Made by a program: the position numbers and the translations under genes. The notes under the pieces are model-generated. The model was not told the DNA's origin. It ran no database searches and saw only the letters and a program-made list of their open reading frames with translations. Of a stretch of DNA of 52,391 nucleotides, positions 8,097 through 17,998 are shown one piece after another (positions within the stretch are counted from its first letter, which is position 1; each line of letters begins with the position of its first letter). The stretch covers positions 1 through 52,391 of the forward strand of contig LGEZ01000001.1 in NCBI GenBank assembly GCA_001508005.1, in the 5' to 3' direction. This DNA comes from Clostridia bacterium 41_269 (GTDB taxonomy: Bacteria; Bacillota; DTU086).

Positions 8097-8125
8097 TTGA
8101 CAGGTGCCGCCTTTTCTGCTAATCT
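8097..8125 (+). promoter_or_regulatory. Promoter of glyQS T-box transcript
   Basis: TTGACA at 8097-8102 and TAATCT at 8120-8125 are separated by exactly 17 bases. The predicted start near 8132 lies just ahead of the T-box stem I. Confidence 0.75.
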
Positions 8126-8131
8126 TTTTAA

Positions 8132-8380
8132 CAAGTGGAAGTGAATATGTTCCTGCTATGAAGGAGAGTAGTAGCTGCTGGAGTTTCTCCAGAGAGCCGG
8201 GGTAGCTGGAAACCGGTGAAATGAAGGCAGTGAAGGCGCTCCTGAGCTGCAGGAGGAAAGCCCCATTTTGGGGTGAGTAAAGCCTGCTTAGATGAGAGGG
8301 TCAGTGTTTTTTGCTGGCCAAACAGGGTGGAACCGCGGGAAGCTCCCGTCCCTGTAGCTTTGCTGTGGGGGGGAGTTTTT
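8132..8380 (+). promoter_or_regulatory. Glycine-specific T-box riboswitch with terminator
   Basis: Uncharged tRNA-Gly should promote antitermination of glyQS. Stem I opens with AGGAGAGTAGTA (8162 on), whose AGGAG pairs with CTCCT at 8239-8243. Directly before that lies the likely specifier GGC (8235-8237). The AGAGAGCCGG and GCTGGAAACCGG arms follow the usual pattern. The T-box core AGGGTGGAACCGCGGG (about 8324-8339) has the UGGA bulge that matches the U discriminator typical of tRNA-Gly. A GC-rich terminator stem at 8342-8375 is followed by TTTTT. A second GGC at 8226-8228 makes the exact specifier slightly uncertain. Confidence 0.92.
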
Positions 8381-8439
8381 AATTTTGGTTTTTAATCTTC
8401 GCTTTAATCTTAAAAAAACATTATGGAGGGCGAAAAACG

Positions 8440-9309
8440 GTGAATTTTCAAGAGATTATTCTCGAACTGAGCCGTTTCTGGAGTGAGAAAGGTTGTGTAA
8501 TTCAGCAGCCCTATGATGTGGAAAAAGGGGCTGGAACCATGAACCCAGCTACTTTTTTAAGGGCTCTGGGGCCAGAGCCATGGAATGTAGCCTATGTGGA
8601 ACCTTCAAAAAGGCCCACAGACGGCAGATACGGCGATAACCCCAACCGGCTTCAGCAGCACTATCAGTTTCAGGTTATACTGAAACCTTCTCCCGATGAT
8701 GTTCAGGAGATTTATTTGGAAAGCTTGGAAAGGCTTGGTATAAAGCCGGAAGAACATGACATACGTTTTGTGGAGGATAACTGGGAATCCCCAACCCTTG
8801 GAGCTTGGGGGCTGGGCTGGGAAGTATGGCTGGACGGTATGGAAATAACACAGTTTACCTATTTCCAGCAGTGCGGAGGATTTGACTGCAAACCTGTTTC
8901 CGCAGAAATAACCTATGGCTTGGAGCGCATTGCCAGTTTTATCCAGAAAAAGGATAATGTTTTTGATGTTATATGGGCAGGGAAAATAACCTATGGAGAC
9001 GTTCATCATCAAGATGAAGTAGAATATTCCATTTATAACTTTGAAGCAGCAGATGTGGAGTTATTATTCAACCTTTTTGAGATGTACGAAAAAGAATGCA
9101 TTAGGGTTATAAAGAAAGGATTGGTACAGCCCGCTTATGATTACTGCCTAAAATGTTCCCATACGTTTAACATGCTGGAAGCAAGGGGTGCCATAAGCGT
9201 TACCGAAAGGACTAATTATATTTCAAGAGTGCGCTATCTTGCCCGTTTATGTGCTGAAGCTTACCTGGAACAGAGGGAAAAAATGGGATATCCCCTTCTG
9301 AAAAAGTGA
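8440..9309 (+). CDS. glyQ: Glycyl-tRNA synthetase alpha subunit
   Basis: A 289-aa catalytic alpha chain of the bacterial heterotetrameric glycyl-tRNA synthetase. It forms glycyl-adenylate and charges tRNA-Gly. The sequence is unmistakable: [14 protein letters not shown] at the N-terminus, [19 protein letters not shown] and the [13 protein letters not shown] motif. The start is GTG at 8440, ten bases after GGAGG. It lies behind a glycine T-box and upstream of glyS. Length is close to the usual 290-300 aa. Confidence 0.96.
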   Translation: MNFQEIILELSRFWSEKGCVIQQPYDVEKGAGTMNPATFLRALGPEPWNVAYVEPSKRPTDGRYGDNPNRLQQHYQFQVILKPSPDDVQEIYLESLERLGIKPEEHDIRFVEDNWESPTLGAWGLGWEVWLDGMEITQFTYFQQCGGFDCKPVSAEITYGLERIASFIQKKDNVFDVIWAGKITYGDVHHQDEVEYSIYNFEAADVELLFNLFEMYEKECIRVIKKGLVQPAYDYCLKCSHTFNMLEARGAISVTERTNYISRVRYLARLCAEAYLEQREKMGYPLLKK

Positions 9310-9362
9310 AATGTAATCCTCTAAAGTTCTGCAGCGGAAAAGTGAGATAAGGAGGGAAAAAA

Positions 9363-11441
9363 ATGCCCCGGGATTTTCTACTGGAAATAGGCACAGAAGA
9401 GATACCTGCTAGATTTATGGAAAACGGATTAATGGAGTTAAAAAGCAAAGCAGAGGAACTTTTTAAAAATTACAGGCTACCCTTTAAAGAAATAAAGACT
9501 TATGGAACTCCAAGGCGTTTGGTGCTTTATGTTGTGGAGTTGGGAGAACATCAGGAGGCTTTAAGAGAAGAAGTTAAAGGTCCTCCTGCTAAAATTGCTT
9601 TTGATGAAGATGGCAATCCCACAAAGGCGGCTTTAGGCTTTGCCAGAAGTCAAAAGGTTTCAGTGGATTCCTTAACTGTAAAAGAAGTTAACGGAACTCC
9701 TTATGTTTTTGCTGTTCACGAAAGAACAGGAAGTCCTGTTATAGAAATTCTACCCGATGTACTTCCGGATTTAATTAAATCTCTGTCTTTTCCCGTTTCC
9801 ATGAGATGGGGCGATAAGGATGTGCGCTTTGTAAGGCCCATAAGATGGCTGGTAAGCCTTTACGGTTCCAGTATTGTTGAGTTTGAATTTGCTGGCATTA
9901 AGGCGGGCAGCAGAAGCAGGGGCCATCGTTTTCTTTCAAAAGGAGAAGTCGTTATAAATGGGGCTGAGGATTATTTGGAAGCCATGGAAAAGGCTTACGT
10001 TTTGGTGGATCAGAATAAAAGGAAAGAAATTATATGGGATCAAATAGAGAAGCTTGCTGCAGAGGAAGGGGGTATGGTAAGGAGAGATGATGATCTCCTC
10101 TGTGAGATAAATTATCTTCTTGAATATCCCACTGCTTTGTGCGGAAGTTTTCCCGAAAGATATCTTTCTCTGCCGGAAGAAGTTTTGGTAACAACCATGC
10201 GGGAGCATCAGAGGTATTTTCCCGTTTACAGCAGTGATGGAAGAATGCTTCCTAAGTTTATAACAGTAAGAAATGGAACTGATAAGTATATTGAAATTGT
10301 TAGGGAAGGAAACGAAAAAGTGCTCAGGGCACGCCTTGCTGATGCAGAATTTTTCTTTAATGAAGATCAGAAAACGCCCCTTTCTGAAAAAGTTTCCCTT
10401 CTAAAAAATGTGGTTTTTTATGAAAAACTTGGAACGATGTATGATAAATGTGAACGTTTAAAGAATTTAGTTGATTTTATTGGAAACTGCCTTAATTATG
10501 AAGAAGAAGTAAAAAATGCTGCGCGCCGGGCTGCTTTTCTGTGCAAAGCTGACTTGGTTACCAATATGGTAACGGAATTCCCTGAACTGCAGGGTATTAT
10601 GGGTTATTATTATGCAAAAAATGATGGTGAGGACCTTGCTGTCTGTGAAGCTATCCGTGATCATTATATGCCCCGTTTTTCAGGGGATATGCTTCCCAAG
10701 ACTGAAGGGGGCTGCTTGTTAAGTATAGCAGACAAAATTGACAATATTGTGGGATGTTTTTCTCTAGGAATACAGCCCACAGGCTCACAAGATCCTTATG
10801 CTCTGCGGAGGCAGGCGCTGGGGATCTGCAGGATTTTTATTGAATGGCAGCTGGATCTATCCCTTTCGCAGCTTTTCAAAAGAGCTTATGAGATTTATTC
10901 GGCAGAATTTGAGCTTTCTGTTCCCTATGAAGAGCTGGAGGAAAATTTAATGGAATTCTTTAAGCACAGAATTTCAGGGCTTTTGGAAGAAATGGGATTT
11001 AGATACGATATAGTCAATGCAGTGCTGGCGAAGGGCTGGGATAATTTATGGGATGCTTATATGAGAGCAGAAGCTCTAAGGGAATTCAGAGGTGATTCAC
11101 ATTTTGCAGCCCTCCTAACAGGATTTACCCGAGCAGCCAATCTTTCAAGAAACGCTGATAGAAGTGATATAAATCCTGATTTATTAACAGAGGATGCAGA
11201 AAAGGTTCTCTACAGCAAATATCTAGAGGCTAAAGATAAAGTGGAAAATTTGCTGCTAACCCGTCAGTATCTTTCTGCTCTTCGGGAAATTTCTGATCTT
11301 AGAAACTATATAGATAATTTCTTTGATGAAGTTATGGTTATGGTAGATGATGAAAAGATTAGAGAGAACCGTCTGGCTCTTTTGAAAAATATCTCTCAGC
11401 TGATGTCCAGCGTTGGGGACCTGTCGAAAATTGTTTTTTGA
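9363..11441 (+). CDS. glyS: Glycyl-tRNA synthetase beta subunit
   Basis: A 692-aa beta chain with the characteristic LLEIGTEEIPARFM N-terminus, an HD-like central domain and a C-terminal DALR-like helical domain that binds the tRNA anticodon. The start is ATG at 9363, behind AAGGAGGG. It follows glyQ by 53 bases in the same T-box-controlled transcript. Length agrees with the family (about 690 aa). Confidence 0.96.
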   Translation: MPRDFLLEIGTEEIPARFMENGLMELKSKAEELFKNYRLPFKEIKTYGTPRRLVLYVVELGEHQEALREEVKGPPAKIAFDEDGNPTKAALGFARSQKVSVDSLTVKEVNGTPYVFAVHERTGSPVIEILPDVLPDLIKSLSFPVSMRWGDKDVRFVRPIRWLVSLYGSSIVEFEFAGIKAGSRSRGHRFLSKGEVVINGAEDYLEAMEKAYVLVDQNKRKEIIWDQIEKLAAEEGGMVRRDDDLLCEINYLLEYPTALCGSFPERYLSLPEEVLVTTMREHQRYFPVYSSDGRMLPKFITVRNGTDKYIEIVREGNEKVLRARLADAEFFFNEDQKTPLSEKVSLLKNVVFYEKLGTMYDKCERLKNLVDFIGNCLNYEEEVKNAARRAAFLCKADLVTNMVTEFPELQGIMGYYYAKNDGEDLAVCEAIRDHYMPRFSGDMLPKTEGGCLLSIADKIDNIVGCFSLGIQPTGSQDPYALRRQALGICRIFIEWQLDLSLSQLFKRAYEIYSAEFELSVPYEELEENLMEFFKHRISGLLEEMGFRYDIVNAVLAKGWDNLWDAYMRAEALREFRGDSHFAALLTGFTRAANLSRNADRSDINPDLLTEDAEKVLYSKYLEAKDKVENLLLTRQYLSALREISDLRNYIDNFFDEVMVMVDDEKIRENRLALLKNISQLMSSVGDLSKIVF

Positions 11442-11573
11442 AAAAAAAGGTGAATTTTACCACGAAAGAAAGAGGATAAAAAGGATAAAAATAGTATATA
11501 AAATATAGCCTTTTTACCAAAAAGCATGTCATATTTGTCTTAATTGTATGTATCAAAAGGTGGTGGTTTAAAA

Positions 11574-12215
11574 ATTTATCTTACCGAACGCCAGGAAAAA
11601 ATAGTTGATATAGTTAAAAAATACGGCCCAATTACAGGAGAGCATATTGCTAAAAAGCTTAATTTAACTCGAGCTATTTTGAGGCCTGACCTGAGCATTT
11701 TAACTCGTTCGGGTATCCTTGAAGCTCGTCCCCGGGTGGGCTATTTCTACAACGGCAATAGCAGTCAAATTAATTTAAAAAATAAAATTCACAAAATCAG
11801 GGTTAAAGACATAAAATCTCTTCCCGTTGTAATTGAAGAAGATACCACTATTTATAATGCTGCAGTAAAAATGTTTACAGAAGATGTGGGAACTTTATTT
11901 GTAGTTGACAAAAAGGGGAATCTTCAAGGAGTAGTTTCCCGAAAGGATCTTCTAAAGGTGACCCTGGGAAATAGTAAAGATGTCCAGCAGCTTCCGGTTA
12001 GCGTAGTAATGACTCGTATGCCCAATATTATAACCACTACCAATGATGAAACCATTTATATGGCAGCTAAAAAAATTGTGGATCACGAAGTTGATGCTCT
12101 TCCTGTTGTTAGAACTTTTATAGACAATCAGGGGATAGAGCATTTTGAAGTGGTAGGAAGAGTGACTAAAACCAATCTGGCAAAAATACTTGTGGAACTG
12201 GGGGAAGGGAAATGA
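11574..12215 (+). CDS. CcpN-like HTH/CBS-domain transcriptional regulator
   Basis: Winged-helix N-terminus ([23 protein letters not shown]) followed by two CBS domains (about residues 70-210), as in B. subtilis CcpN, which represses gluconeogenic genes and responds to nucleotides. It is followed by ppsR and ppdK, the same partnership seen in B. subtilis (ccpN-yqfL). No ATG, GTG or TTG is well placed: an in-frame TTG at 11544 has no ribosome site, whereas ATT at 11574 lies seven bases after AGGTGGTGG and gives the expected N-terminus MYLTERQ. I therefore propose an ATT start (213 aa). It overlaps ppsR by four bases. Confidence 0.8.
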   Translation: MYLTERQEKIVDIVKKYGPITGEHIAKKLNLTRAILRPDLSILTRSGILEARPRVGYFYNGNSSQINLKNKIHKIRVKDIKSLPVVIEEDTTIYNAAVKMFTEDVGTLFVVDKKGNLQGVVSRKDLLKVTLGNSKDVQQLPVSVVMTRMPNIITTTNDETIYMAAKKIVDHEVDALPVVRTFIDNQGIEHFEVVGRVTKTNLAKILVELGEGK

Positions 12216-13063
12216 CCCATGAGAATGTATCTGCTGACAGCGGCTGCGAAGCACCGGTAATTTTTGTGGTTTCGGATTCGTTGGGAGAAACGGCTGAGTT
12301 TGTGGGAAGAGCTGCTGCCAGCCAATTTAACAGTGAGCAGGTTGAGGTACGAAGAATACCTTTTGTAAGTGATAAAGAGCATTTGGAAGAGATAGTGGAG
12401 GAGGCAAAAAGCTGCAGGAGTATAATTGCCTTTACTCTGGTTATTCCCGAACTAAGGGAATATCTTAAAAAGCTGGCTGAGGAGAATGATATTCCGGCCG
12501 TTGATATTTTGGGTCCAATGCTTGAAGCTATCAGCAGAATAACCAAAAAGCCTCCTAAGCTTGAACCTGGGCTTATGAGAAAACTTGATGAATATTATTT
12601 CAATAAGGTTGAAGCCATTGAATTTGCTGTCAAATACGATGATGGAAAGGACCCAAAGGGAATACTAAGGGCAGATGTAGTTCTCATTGGGGTTTCCCGA
12701 ACCTCCAAGACACCTGTCTGTATGTATCTGGCTCATAAAAGAATAAAGGCTGCCAATGTACCTCTGATGCCGGAGGTCTCACCTCCTGAGGAACTTTTTC
12801 AAATACCGAAAAACAAGGTTATAGGACTTACTATAAATCCTAAGCAACTCTATCAAATAAGGCAGAAAAGATTAAAAACCATTGGATTGTCTTCTGGTGC
12901 TGACTATGCCAGTTATGACAGGATATTAAAGGAGCTGGAATATGCTGAAGAAGTTATGAGGCGTATTGGATGTCCCATTATTGACGTCACCAATAGAGCA
13001 GTTGAAGAAACTGCCTCTAAAATACTAGAAATATATTATAAGGGGGAGCGACATGGAAGCTAA
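12212..13063 (+). CDS. ppsR: Pyruvate, phosphate dikinase regulatory protein (bifunctional kinase/phosphorylase)
   Basis: A 283-aa DUF299 protein that phosphorylates (ADP-dependent) and dephosphorylates the catalytic threonine of PPDK. The P-loop-like motif GVSRTSKTP (about 160-168) and the N-terminal [12 protein letters not shown] segment are diagnostic. It is sandwiched between the CcpN-like regulator (ATGA overlap) and ppdK (11-base overlap), its presumed target. Family members also regulate PEP synthase, but the adjacent gene here is PPDK. Confidence 0.93.
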   Translation: MTHENVSADSGCEAPVIFVVSDSLGETAEFVGRAAASQFNSEQVEVRRIPFVSDKEHLEEIVEEAKSCRSIIAFTLVIPELREYLKKLAEENDIPAVDILGPMLEAISRITKKPPKLEPGLMRKLDEYYFNKVEAIEFAVKYDDGKDPKGILRADVVLIGVSRTSKTPVCMYLAHKRIKAANVPLMPEVSPPEELFQIPKNKVIGLTINPKQLYQIRQKRLKTIGLSSGADYASYDRILKELEYAEEVMRRIGCPIIDVTNRAVEETASKILEIYYKGERHGS

Positions 13064-15710
13064 AAAGTATGTTTATCTATTCGAAGAAGGAAGTAAAGAA
13101 ATGAAAAATCTTTTGGGAGGTAAAGGAGCCAATTTGGCAGAAATGACCAAAATCGGTCTTCCTGTACCTCCTGGGCTTACCATTACCACTGAATGCTGTA
13201 AGGAATATCTCGCAGCAGGCAACAAAATTCCTGAGGGCTTGGAAGAGCAGCTCATGGAAAAACTGGCTGTTTTGGAAGAAAAAATGGGTAAGAAGTTTGG
13301 GGATGAAAATAATCCCCTTCTGGTTTCCGTTCGTTCTGGAGCGCCGGTATCTATGCCTGGTATGATGGATACAATTCTAAACTTGGGCCTTAACGATAAA
13401 AGTGTTTTGGGTTTAGCCCAAGTAACCAACGATGAGAGATTTGCAAAGGACTGCTATAGGCGCTTCATTCAGATGTTCAGTGATGTTGTAATGGGTGTTG
13501 ACAGCATTGAATTTGAAAATGTTCTAGAAAGAGTAAAAAGCCAGAATGGGCTGGAGCACGACTATCAGCTTACCCCTGAACTATTGGACCAGATTATTGA
13601 CGAATTCAAAAAAATAGTCCGCCATAAAACAGGCAGTGAATTTCCTCAGGATCCAAAGAAACAGCTGATGATGGCTGTAGAAGCTGTCTTTAATTCTTGG
13701 AATAATGATAGGGCAAAGGTTTACAGAAAGATTAATAATATTCCCGATGATTTGGGAACCGCTGTCAATGTTCAGACTATGGTCTTTGGCAACATGGGAG
13801 AAGACAGCGGTACAGGTGTGGCCTTTACTCGAAATCCTTCCACTGGAGAAAACAAAATTTATGGAGAGTTTTTGGTCAATGCTCAAGGGGAAGATGTGGT
13901 AGCAGGTATAAGAACACCTCTTCCCATTGATGAGCTGAAAAACAAAATGCCTAAGATTTATGAAGAATTCGAGCAGATCTGCCGTAAGCTTGAAACTCAT
14001 TACAGAGATATGCAGGATATAGAATTTACCATTGAAAAAGGGAAATTATATATACTCCAGACCAGAAACGGTAAAAGAACTGCAGCAGCTGCAGTTAAAA
14101 TTGCAGTGGATATGGTAAACGAGGGACTTATTACCAAGGAAGAAGCAGTAATGCGCATTGAACCCCAGCAGCTGGAAAACCTCATGCACAGCAGAATTGA
14201 TCCTGACATAGATGTAGAGCCTTTGGCTAAGGGTCTTCCTGCTTCACCTGGAGCTGCAACGGGAGCCATTGTATTTGATGCTGATGAAGCAGAGGAATTG
14301 GCCAATAAAGAAGGGGCAAAAGTAATATTGGTTCGTACGGAAACCACTCCCGATGATATTCATGGAATGGTGGCTGCCCAAGGTGTGCTCACCAGCAGGG
14401 GCGGAATGACCTCCCATGCAGCAGTGGTTGCAAGGGGTATGGGTAAACCTGCTGTGGTTGGCTGCGATGCTATTAAAATTGATTATGCCAACGAAAAGTT
14501 TTATGTAGGCAGTGAAGAGTTTTCCAAAGGAGATATAATTTCCATTGATGGTGGAACGGGTTATGTTTACAGGGGAGAAGTTCCTATGGTTGAGCCAGAG
14601 CTGGGAGCCAACTTTGAGACCCTTCTCAGCTGGGCTGATGAGCTGGCAAAAGTGAAGGTTAGGGCAAATGCTGATAACCCCGAGGACGCTAGAAAGGCTA
14701 GAGAATTTGGTGCCGTTGGAATTGGTCTGGTGAGGACAGAACACATGTTCATGGACGGCGGAAGACTGGCTGCTATGCAGGAAATGATTCTTGCGGATAC
14801 TAGGGAAAAGAGGGAAGCAGCTTTGGCAAAGATTCTTCCTTTCCAAAGAGAAGATTTTTATGGAATTCTCAAGGAAATGGAAGGACTGCCTGTTACCATA
14901 AGGCTTCTGGATCCACCCCTTCATGAGTTTTTACCAAACTTAGAAGAACTACTGGTTGAAGTAACGGAGCTCCGCTGCACAAATAAAGATCCTGAGCTGC
15001 TAAAAGAAAAGGAAGCTCTTTTAAGAACTGTTCGCAGTCTTTCCGAACTCAACCCCATGCTGGGGCACAGAGGATGCCGTTTAGGACTGCATTATCCAGA
15101 GATTTATGCGATGCAGCTCAGAGCAATATTTGAAGCAACGGCACAATTGGTAAAGGAAGGGTATAGAGTATATCCTGAAATAGAAATGCCCCTGGTAATC
15201 CACGAAAATGAGCAGAAAAGGCTTAGGAAACAGGCTATTGAAGTGGCTGAGCAGGTGAAAAAAGAAACAGGAGTAGATTTCCCATATAAAGTTGGAGTAA
15301 TGCTTGAAGTGCCTAGGGCATGCCTTGTTGCAGATAAAATTGCTAAGGAATCGGATTTCTTCTCCTTTGGTACCAATGATCTTACTCAAATGGGGCTTGG
15401 TCTGAGCAGGGATGATGCCCAGGGTAAATTCCTTCACACTTATGTGGACGAAGGAATTCTGGAAAATGATCCATTTGTGGTAATTGATAGGGAAGCAGTT
15501 GGTGAACTAATGCGCATAGCAATTACTAAGGCTCGTTCGGTGGATCTAAACTTTGAATTCGGCATCTGTGGGGAGCACGGTGGAGAGCCCAACTCCATTG
15601 AATTCTGCCACCTTGTGGGGCTTGATTATGTAAGCGTTTCTCCTTACAGGGTGCCTGTTTCAAGACTCTGCTGTGCCCAAGCAGCTATAAAGCATAAAGA
15701 TAGATCATAA
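13053..15710 (+). CDS. ppdK: Pyruvate, phosphate dikinase
   Basis: An 885-aa PPDK interconverting pyruvate, ATP and Pi with PEP, AMP and PPi. Domains in order: N-terminal ATP-grasp ([31 protein letters not shown]), central swivelling domain with the phosphohistidine H455 in [13 protein letters not shown], and a C-terminal PEP/pyruvate TIM barrel ([33 protein letters not shown]). The threonine two residues before H455 is the expected target of the adjacent PpsR. The ATG overlaps ppsR by 11 bases. A strong terminator follows. In anaerobes it serves gluconeogenesis or pyrophosphate-linked glycolysis. Confidence 0.97.
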   Translation: MEAKKYVYLFEEGSKEMKNLLGGKGANLAEMTKIGLPVPPGLTITTECCKEYLAAGNKIPEGLEEQLMEKLAVLEEKMGKKFGDENNPLLVSVRSGAPVSMPGMMDTILNLGLNDKSVLGLAQVTNDERFAKDCYRRFIQMFSDVVMGVDSIEFENVLERVKSQNGLEHDYQLTPELLDQIIDEFKKIVRHKTGSEFPQDPKKQLMMAVEAVFNSWNNDRAKVYRKINNIPDDLGTAVNVQTMVFGNMGEDSGTGVAFTRNPSTGENKIYGEFLVNAQGEDVVAGIRTPLPIDELKNKMPKIYEEFEQICRKLETHYRDMQDIEFTIEKGKLYILQTRNGKRTAAAAVKIAVDMVNEGLITKEEAVMRIEPQQLENLMHSRIDPDIDVEPLAKGLPASPGAATGAIVFDADEAEELANKEGAKVILVRTETTPDDIHGMVAAQGVLTSRGGMTSHAAVVARGMGKPAVVGCDAIKIDYANEKFYVGSEEFSKGDIISIDGGTGYVYRGEVPMVEPELGANFETLLSWADELAKVKVRANADNPEDARKAREFGAVGIGLVRTEHMFMDGGRLAAMQEMILADTREKREAALAKILPFQREDFYGILKEMEGLPVTIRLLDPPLHEFLPNLEELLVEVTELRCTNKDPELLKEKEALLRTVRSLSELNPMLGHRGCRLGLHYPEIYAMQLRAIFEATAQLVKEGYRVYPEIEMPLVIHENEQKRLRKQAIEVAEQVKKETGVDFPYKVGVMLEVPRACLVADKIAKESDFFSFGTNDLTQMGLGLSRDDAQGKFLHTYVDEGILENDPFVVIDREAVGELMRIAITKARSVDLNFEFGICGEHGGEPNSIEFCHLVGLDYVSVSPYRVPVSRLCCAQAAIKHKDRS

Positions 15711-15721
15711 ATTAATCCTAT

Positions 15722-15756
15722 AAAAAGCCTTCTGCATGTAAGCAGAAGGCTTTTTA
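15722..15756 (+). terminator. Terminator after ppdK
   Basis: A 12-bp stem (AAAGCCTTCTGC and its complement) with a six-base loop, flanked by A and T runs, 12 bases after the ppdK stop. Confidence 0.9.
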
Positions 15757-15793
15757 AGCTTCGAAATTAACTAAAGGAAAGGAGAGGGAGAAA

Positions 15794-16843
15794 GTGAACT
15801 TAAAAGATGAAATTAGATTAACACAGATGGTCGCCAGCGGTGGTTGAGCAGCAAAAATAGGTCCTTCGGACCTGCTGCAGGTTCTGCAGCATCTGCCAAA
15901 AGGTTTGAAAAACTCAAGGGTTTTAGTGGGCTTTGAAACCAGCGATGATGCTGCTGTATACAAACTTGATCCTGAAAGGGCAGTGGTGCAGACAGTGGAT
16001 TATTTTACCCCTGTGGTTGATGACCCTTACACCTTTGGGTTAATTGCAGCAGCTAATGCTTTGAGTGATATTTATGCCATGGGTGCAGAGCCCATTTTTG
16101 CCCTTAATATTATTGGATTTCCTGTTGGGAAGCTGCCCTTAAAAATAATGGGAGAAATTTTGAGAGGAGGAAAAGATAAAGCTGAGGAAGCGGGTATTCC
16201 AATCCTTGGTGGTCATTCAATTAAGGATGCTGAACTTAAATATGGTTTGGTAGTAACCGGGATTGTTAACCCGGACAAAATATTAACAAACAGGGGAGCA
16301 AAGCCTGGGGATAAGCTTGTATTAACAAAGCCCTTGGGGATAGGTATAATGACTCATGCCATTAAAAAGGATTTCCTTTCTCCTCAATTGATTGAACTGG
16401 CAGTAAAAACAATGACAGCCTTAAATGATAAGGCGTCCAAGGCTGCGGTGGAAATAGGAGTTAATGCGTGTACTGATGTTACCGGCTTTGGGCTTTTGGG
16501 GCATCTTAATGAGATGTTGGAAGCCAGCGGTTGCGGGGCAGTTTTGGAGCTGAAGCGGATTCCCGTTTTGTGCGGGGAGGTATGGGAACTTGCAGAAAAG
16601 GGCATTGTGCCCGGTGGCGGCATATGCAACCTGGACTTTTTAGAGGGAAAAATTAAATGGGATGAAAAGATCAGCCGCAGCCAAAAATTGGTGCTTTCTG
16701 ATCCCCAAACTTCGGGAGGGCTTTTGATCTCTGTAGCCGATGCAAAAACTGAGAGACTTATTGAAAAATTAAATGATTTTGGGACTGCGGCATATGTTGT
16801 TGGTAAAGTTGTGAAAGGAAAAGGAATAAAGGTTTTAGGATGA
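15794..16843 (+). CDS. selD: Selenide, water dikinase SelD (selenocysteine-containing)
   Basis: Makes selenophosphate from selenide and ATP for selenocysteine synthesis. The frame runs from GTG at 15794 and is interrupted only by TGA at 15845-15847, codon 18, in the context VASGG-U-AAKIGPSDL. This is exactly the catalytic Cys/Sec position of SelD, so the TGA is read as selenocysteine; total 349 aa including Sec. The rest (GFETSDDAAVYKL, DVTGFGLLGHL, DPQTSGGLL) is standard SelD. Two perfect hairpins directly after the TGA are candidate SECIS structures. Standard gene finding would truncate the protein at residue 38. The GTG is preceded by GGAGAGGGAGAAA. Confidence 0.95.
15859..15890 (+). promoter_or_regulatory. 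Candidate bacterial SECIS element (two adjacent hairpins)
   Basis: Eleven bases after the Sec TGA, AGGTCC-TTC-GGACCT (15859-15873) is immediately followed by GCTGCAG-GTT-CTGCAGC (15874-15890). Both stems are perfect and both loops have three bases. Bacterial SECIS hairpins lie within the coding sequence just after the UGA; either or both could bind SelB. Confidence 0.65.
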
Positions 16844-17019
16844 AAAGCTTCATAATTGAAAATAAAAAATAAAAGAAAATAAAAATAAGGAAACAAAATT
16901 TAAAAGGTATCTGTGTATTTGTTTTTTAATTTGATAAAATAAAAAAGAACATTTTATGTTATATGTTCAACGTATTCAACATAATATATTTTTAAATTTG
17001 AAAGGAGGATTTGAATACA

Positions 17020-17244
17020 TTGCGCGAAAAAGTTGAAGCCGTATTGAATAAAGTAAGGCCTATGCTGGAAGCCGATGGCGGCAATGTTGAACTGGTCGAT
17101 GTGGATGAGGAAAAGGGAATAGTTAAAGTAAGACTTACTGGAGCCTGTGGAGGCTGCCCTATGGCAACTATTACCCTTAAACACGGTATTGAAGATGCTT
17201 TAAAAAGAGAAGTTGAAGGAATAAAAGAAGTTATAGCAGTTTAA
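17020..17244 (+). CDS. NifU-like (NFU) Fe-S scaffold domain protein
   Basis: A small, about 74-aa, NifU C-terminal domain. The core [10 protein letters not shown]...[11 protein letters not shown] contains the CxxC pair that binds a transient [4Fe-4S] cluster at a dimer interface for delivery to client proteins. TTG at 17020 gives an 11-base spacing to AAAGGAGG; an in-frame TTG at 17011 is only two bases away and less likely. The preceding 165-bp gap is AT-rich and contains TATGTT/AACATA inverted ends (about 16957-16978) that could be an operator. A short GC hairpin follows the gene. Confidence 0.85.
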   Translation: MREKVEAVLNKVRPMLEADGGNVELVDVDEEKGIVKVRLTGACGGCPMATITLKHGIEDALKREVEGIKEVIAV

Positions 17245-17301
17245 TTATATAAACGATGGTAGTGTAGGTGATTATTGCATTTTAAATCAATGATTTGTGG
17301 A

Positions 17302-17325
17302 AATAAGGCCCGTTTATCGGGCTTT
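17302..17325 (+). terminator. Terminator-like hairpin after the NFU gene
   Basis: AAGGCCCG and CGGGCTTT form an 8-bp stem around a short loop, ending in TTTATTCTT. It lies between the NFU gene and the next start, which argues against longer upstream starts for the following gene. Confidence 0.5.
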
Positions 17326-17353
17326 ATTCTTAGCTGGGGGAGGTGTGAAATCT

Positions 17354-17956
17354 TTGCTTATAGTTGCTGTAAACGGAAGCCCCAGAAAGGACGGCAGCAC
17401 TTCATATCTTCTACAGGAAAGCTTAAAGGTGGCTAGGGAACGGGGGCTTTCAACAGAAATTATCCATGTATCTGAAGTGCTTGAGGATGCAGAACATCCT
17501 TTCTGCAATTACTGCATGGAAGTTTGCACCGGAAAATGTTTTTTGGGTAGCAAGCTGGAGGATGCTTACGCACTTCTAAAAGAGGCTGATGGAATTATTG
17601 TAGGTACCCCCGTTTATTTTGGGACTGTTTCAGCCCAGCTGAAGGGGTTCTGGGATAAAACCAGATTTATGCGTAAAGAAAAGAGTCTGCTTAATACCGT
17701 GGGAGGAGTAGTTACCGTTGGAGGAGCACGTTTTGGGGGGGGGCAGGAAACTGCCTTAAATGCAGTTATTCACATGATGCTGGTTCAGGGCATGACCATT
17801 GTGGGGGATGGGTATTTTGAAAATGACTGCGGGCATTTCGGTAGCTGTGCCCAAAGGCCTTCTGAAAAAGATGAATTTGCCCTACATAGAGCCCATATAA
17901 TAATGAAAAGAATTATTGAAGTTGCCGAGGCAACAAGAGAACTTAGAAAGAGATAA
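17354..17956 (+). CDS. Flavodoxin-fold NADPH-dependent FMN reductase / iron-sulfur flavoprotein-like
   Basis: About 200 aa. The N-terminal VAVNGSPRKDGST is the FMN-phosphate loop of NADPH-dependent FMN reductases, and GIIVGTPVYFGTVSAQLKGF is the second flavin contact. A cysteine cluster CNYCMEVCTGKC (about residues 53-64) is of the type seen in iron-sulfur flavoproteins, although spacing differs from classical Isf, so bound iron is uncertain. TTG at 17354 is preferred: GGGGGAGG is ten bases upstream, while the GTG at 17345 abuts the ribosome site. The electron partner is unknown; the neighbours are an Fe-S scaffold and a dGTPase-like gene. Confidence 0.8.
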   Translation: MLIVAVNGSPRKDGSTSYLLQESLKVARERGLSTEIIHVSEVLEDAEHPFCNYCMEVCTGKCFLGSKLEDAYALLKEADGIIVGTPVYFGTVSAQLKGFWDKTRFMRKEKSLLNTVGGVVTVGGARFGGGQETALNAVIHMMLVQGMTIVGDGYFENDCGHFGSCAQRPSEKDEFALHRAHIIMKRIIEVAEATRELRKR

Positions 17957-17998
17957 GCTTGAGTCATAAGCTTGAATATGTGAAGTGAGCTGATAAAT

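Noticed and set aside
14244-14924. Long open frame on the minus strand inside ppdK (226 codons)
   Set aside because: It lies wholly opposite a highly conserved enzyme gene, has no recognisable domain and no ribosome site; it reflects codon composition.
15794-15904. selD looks like a pseudogene or a gene starting at 15905 because of an in-frame TGA
   Set aside because: The TGA falls exactly at the catalytic Sec/Cys position of SelD, flanking residues match on both sides and hairpins follow; it is a selenocysteine codon.
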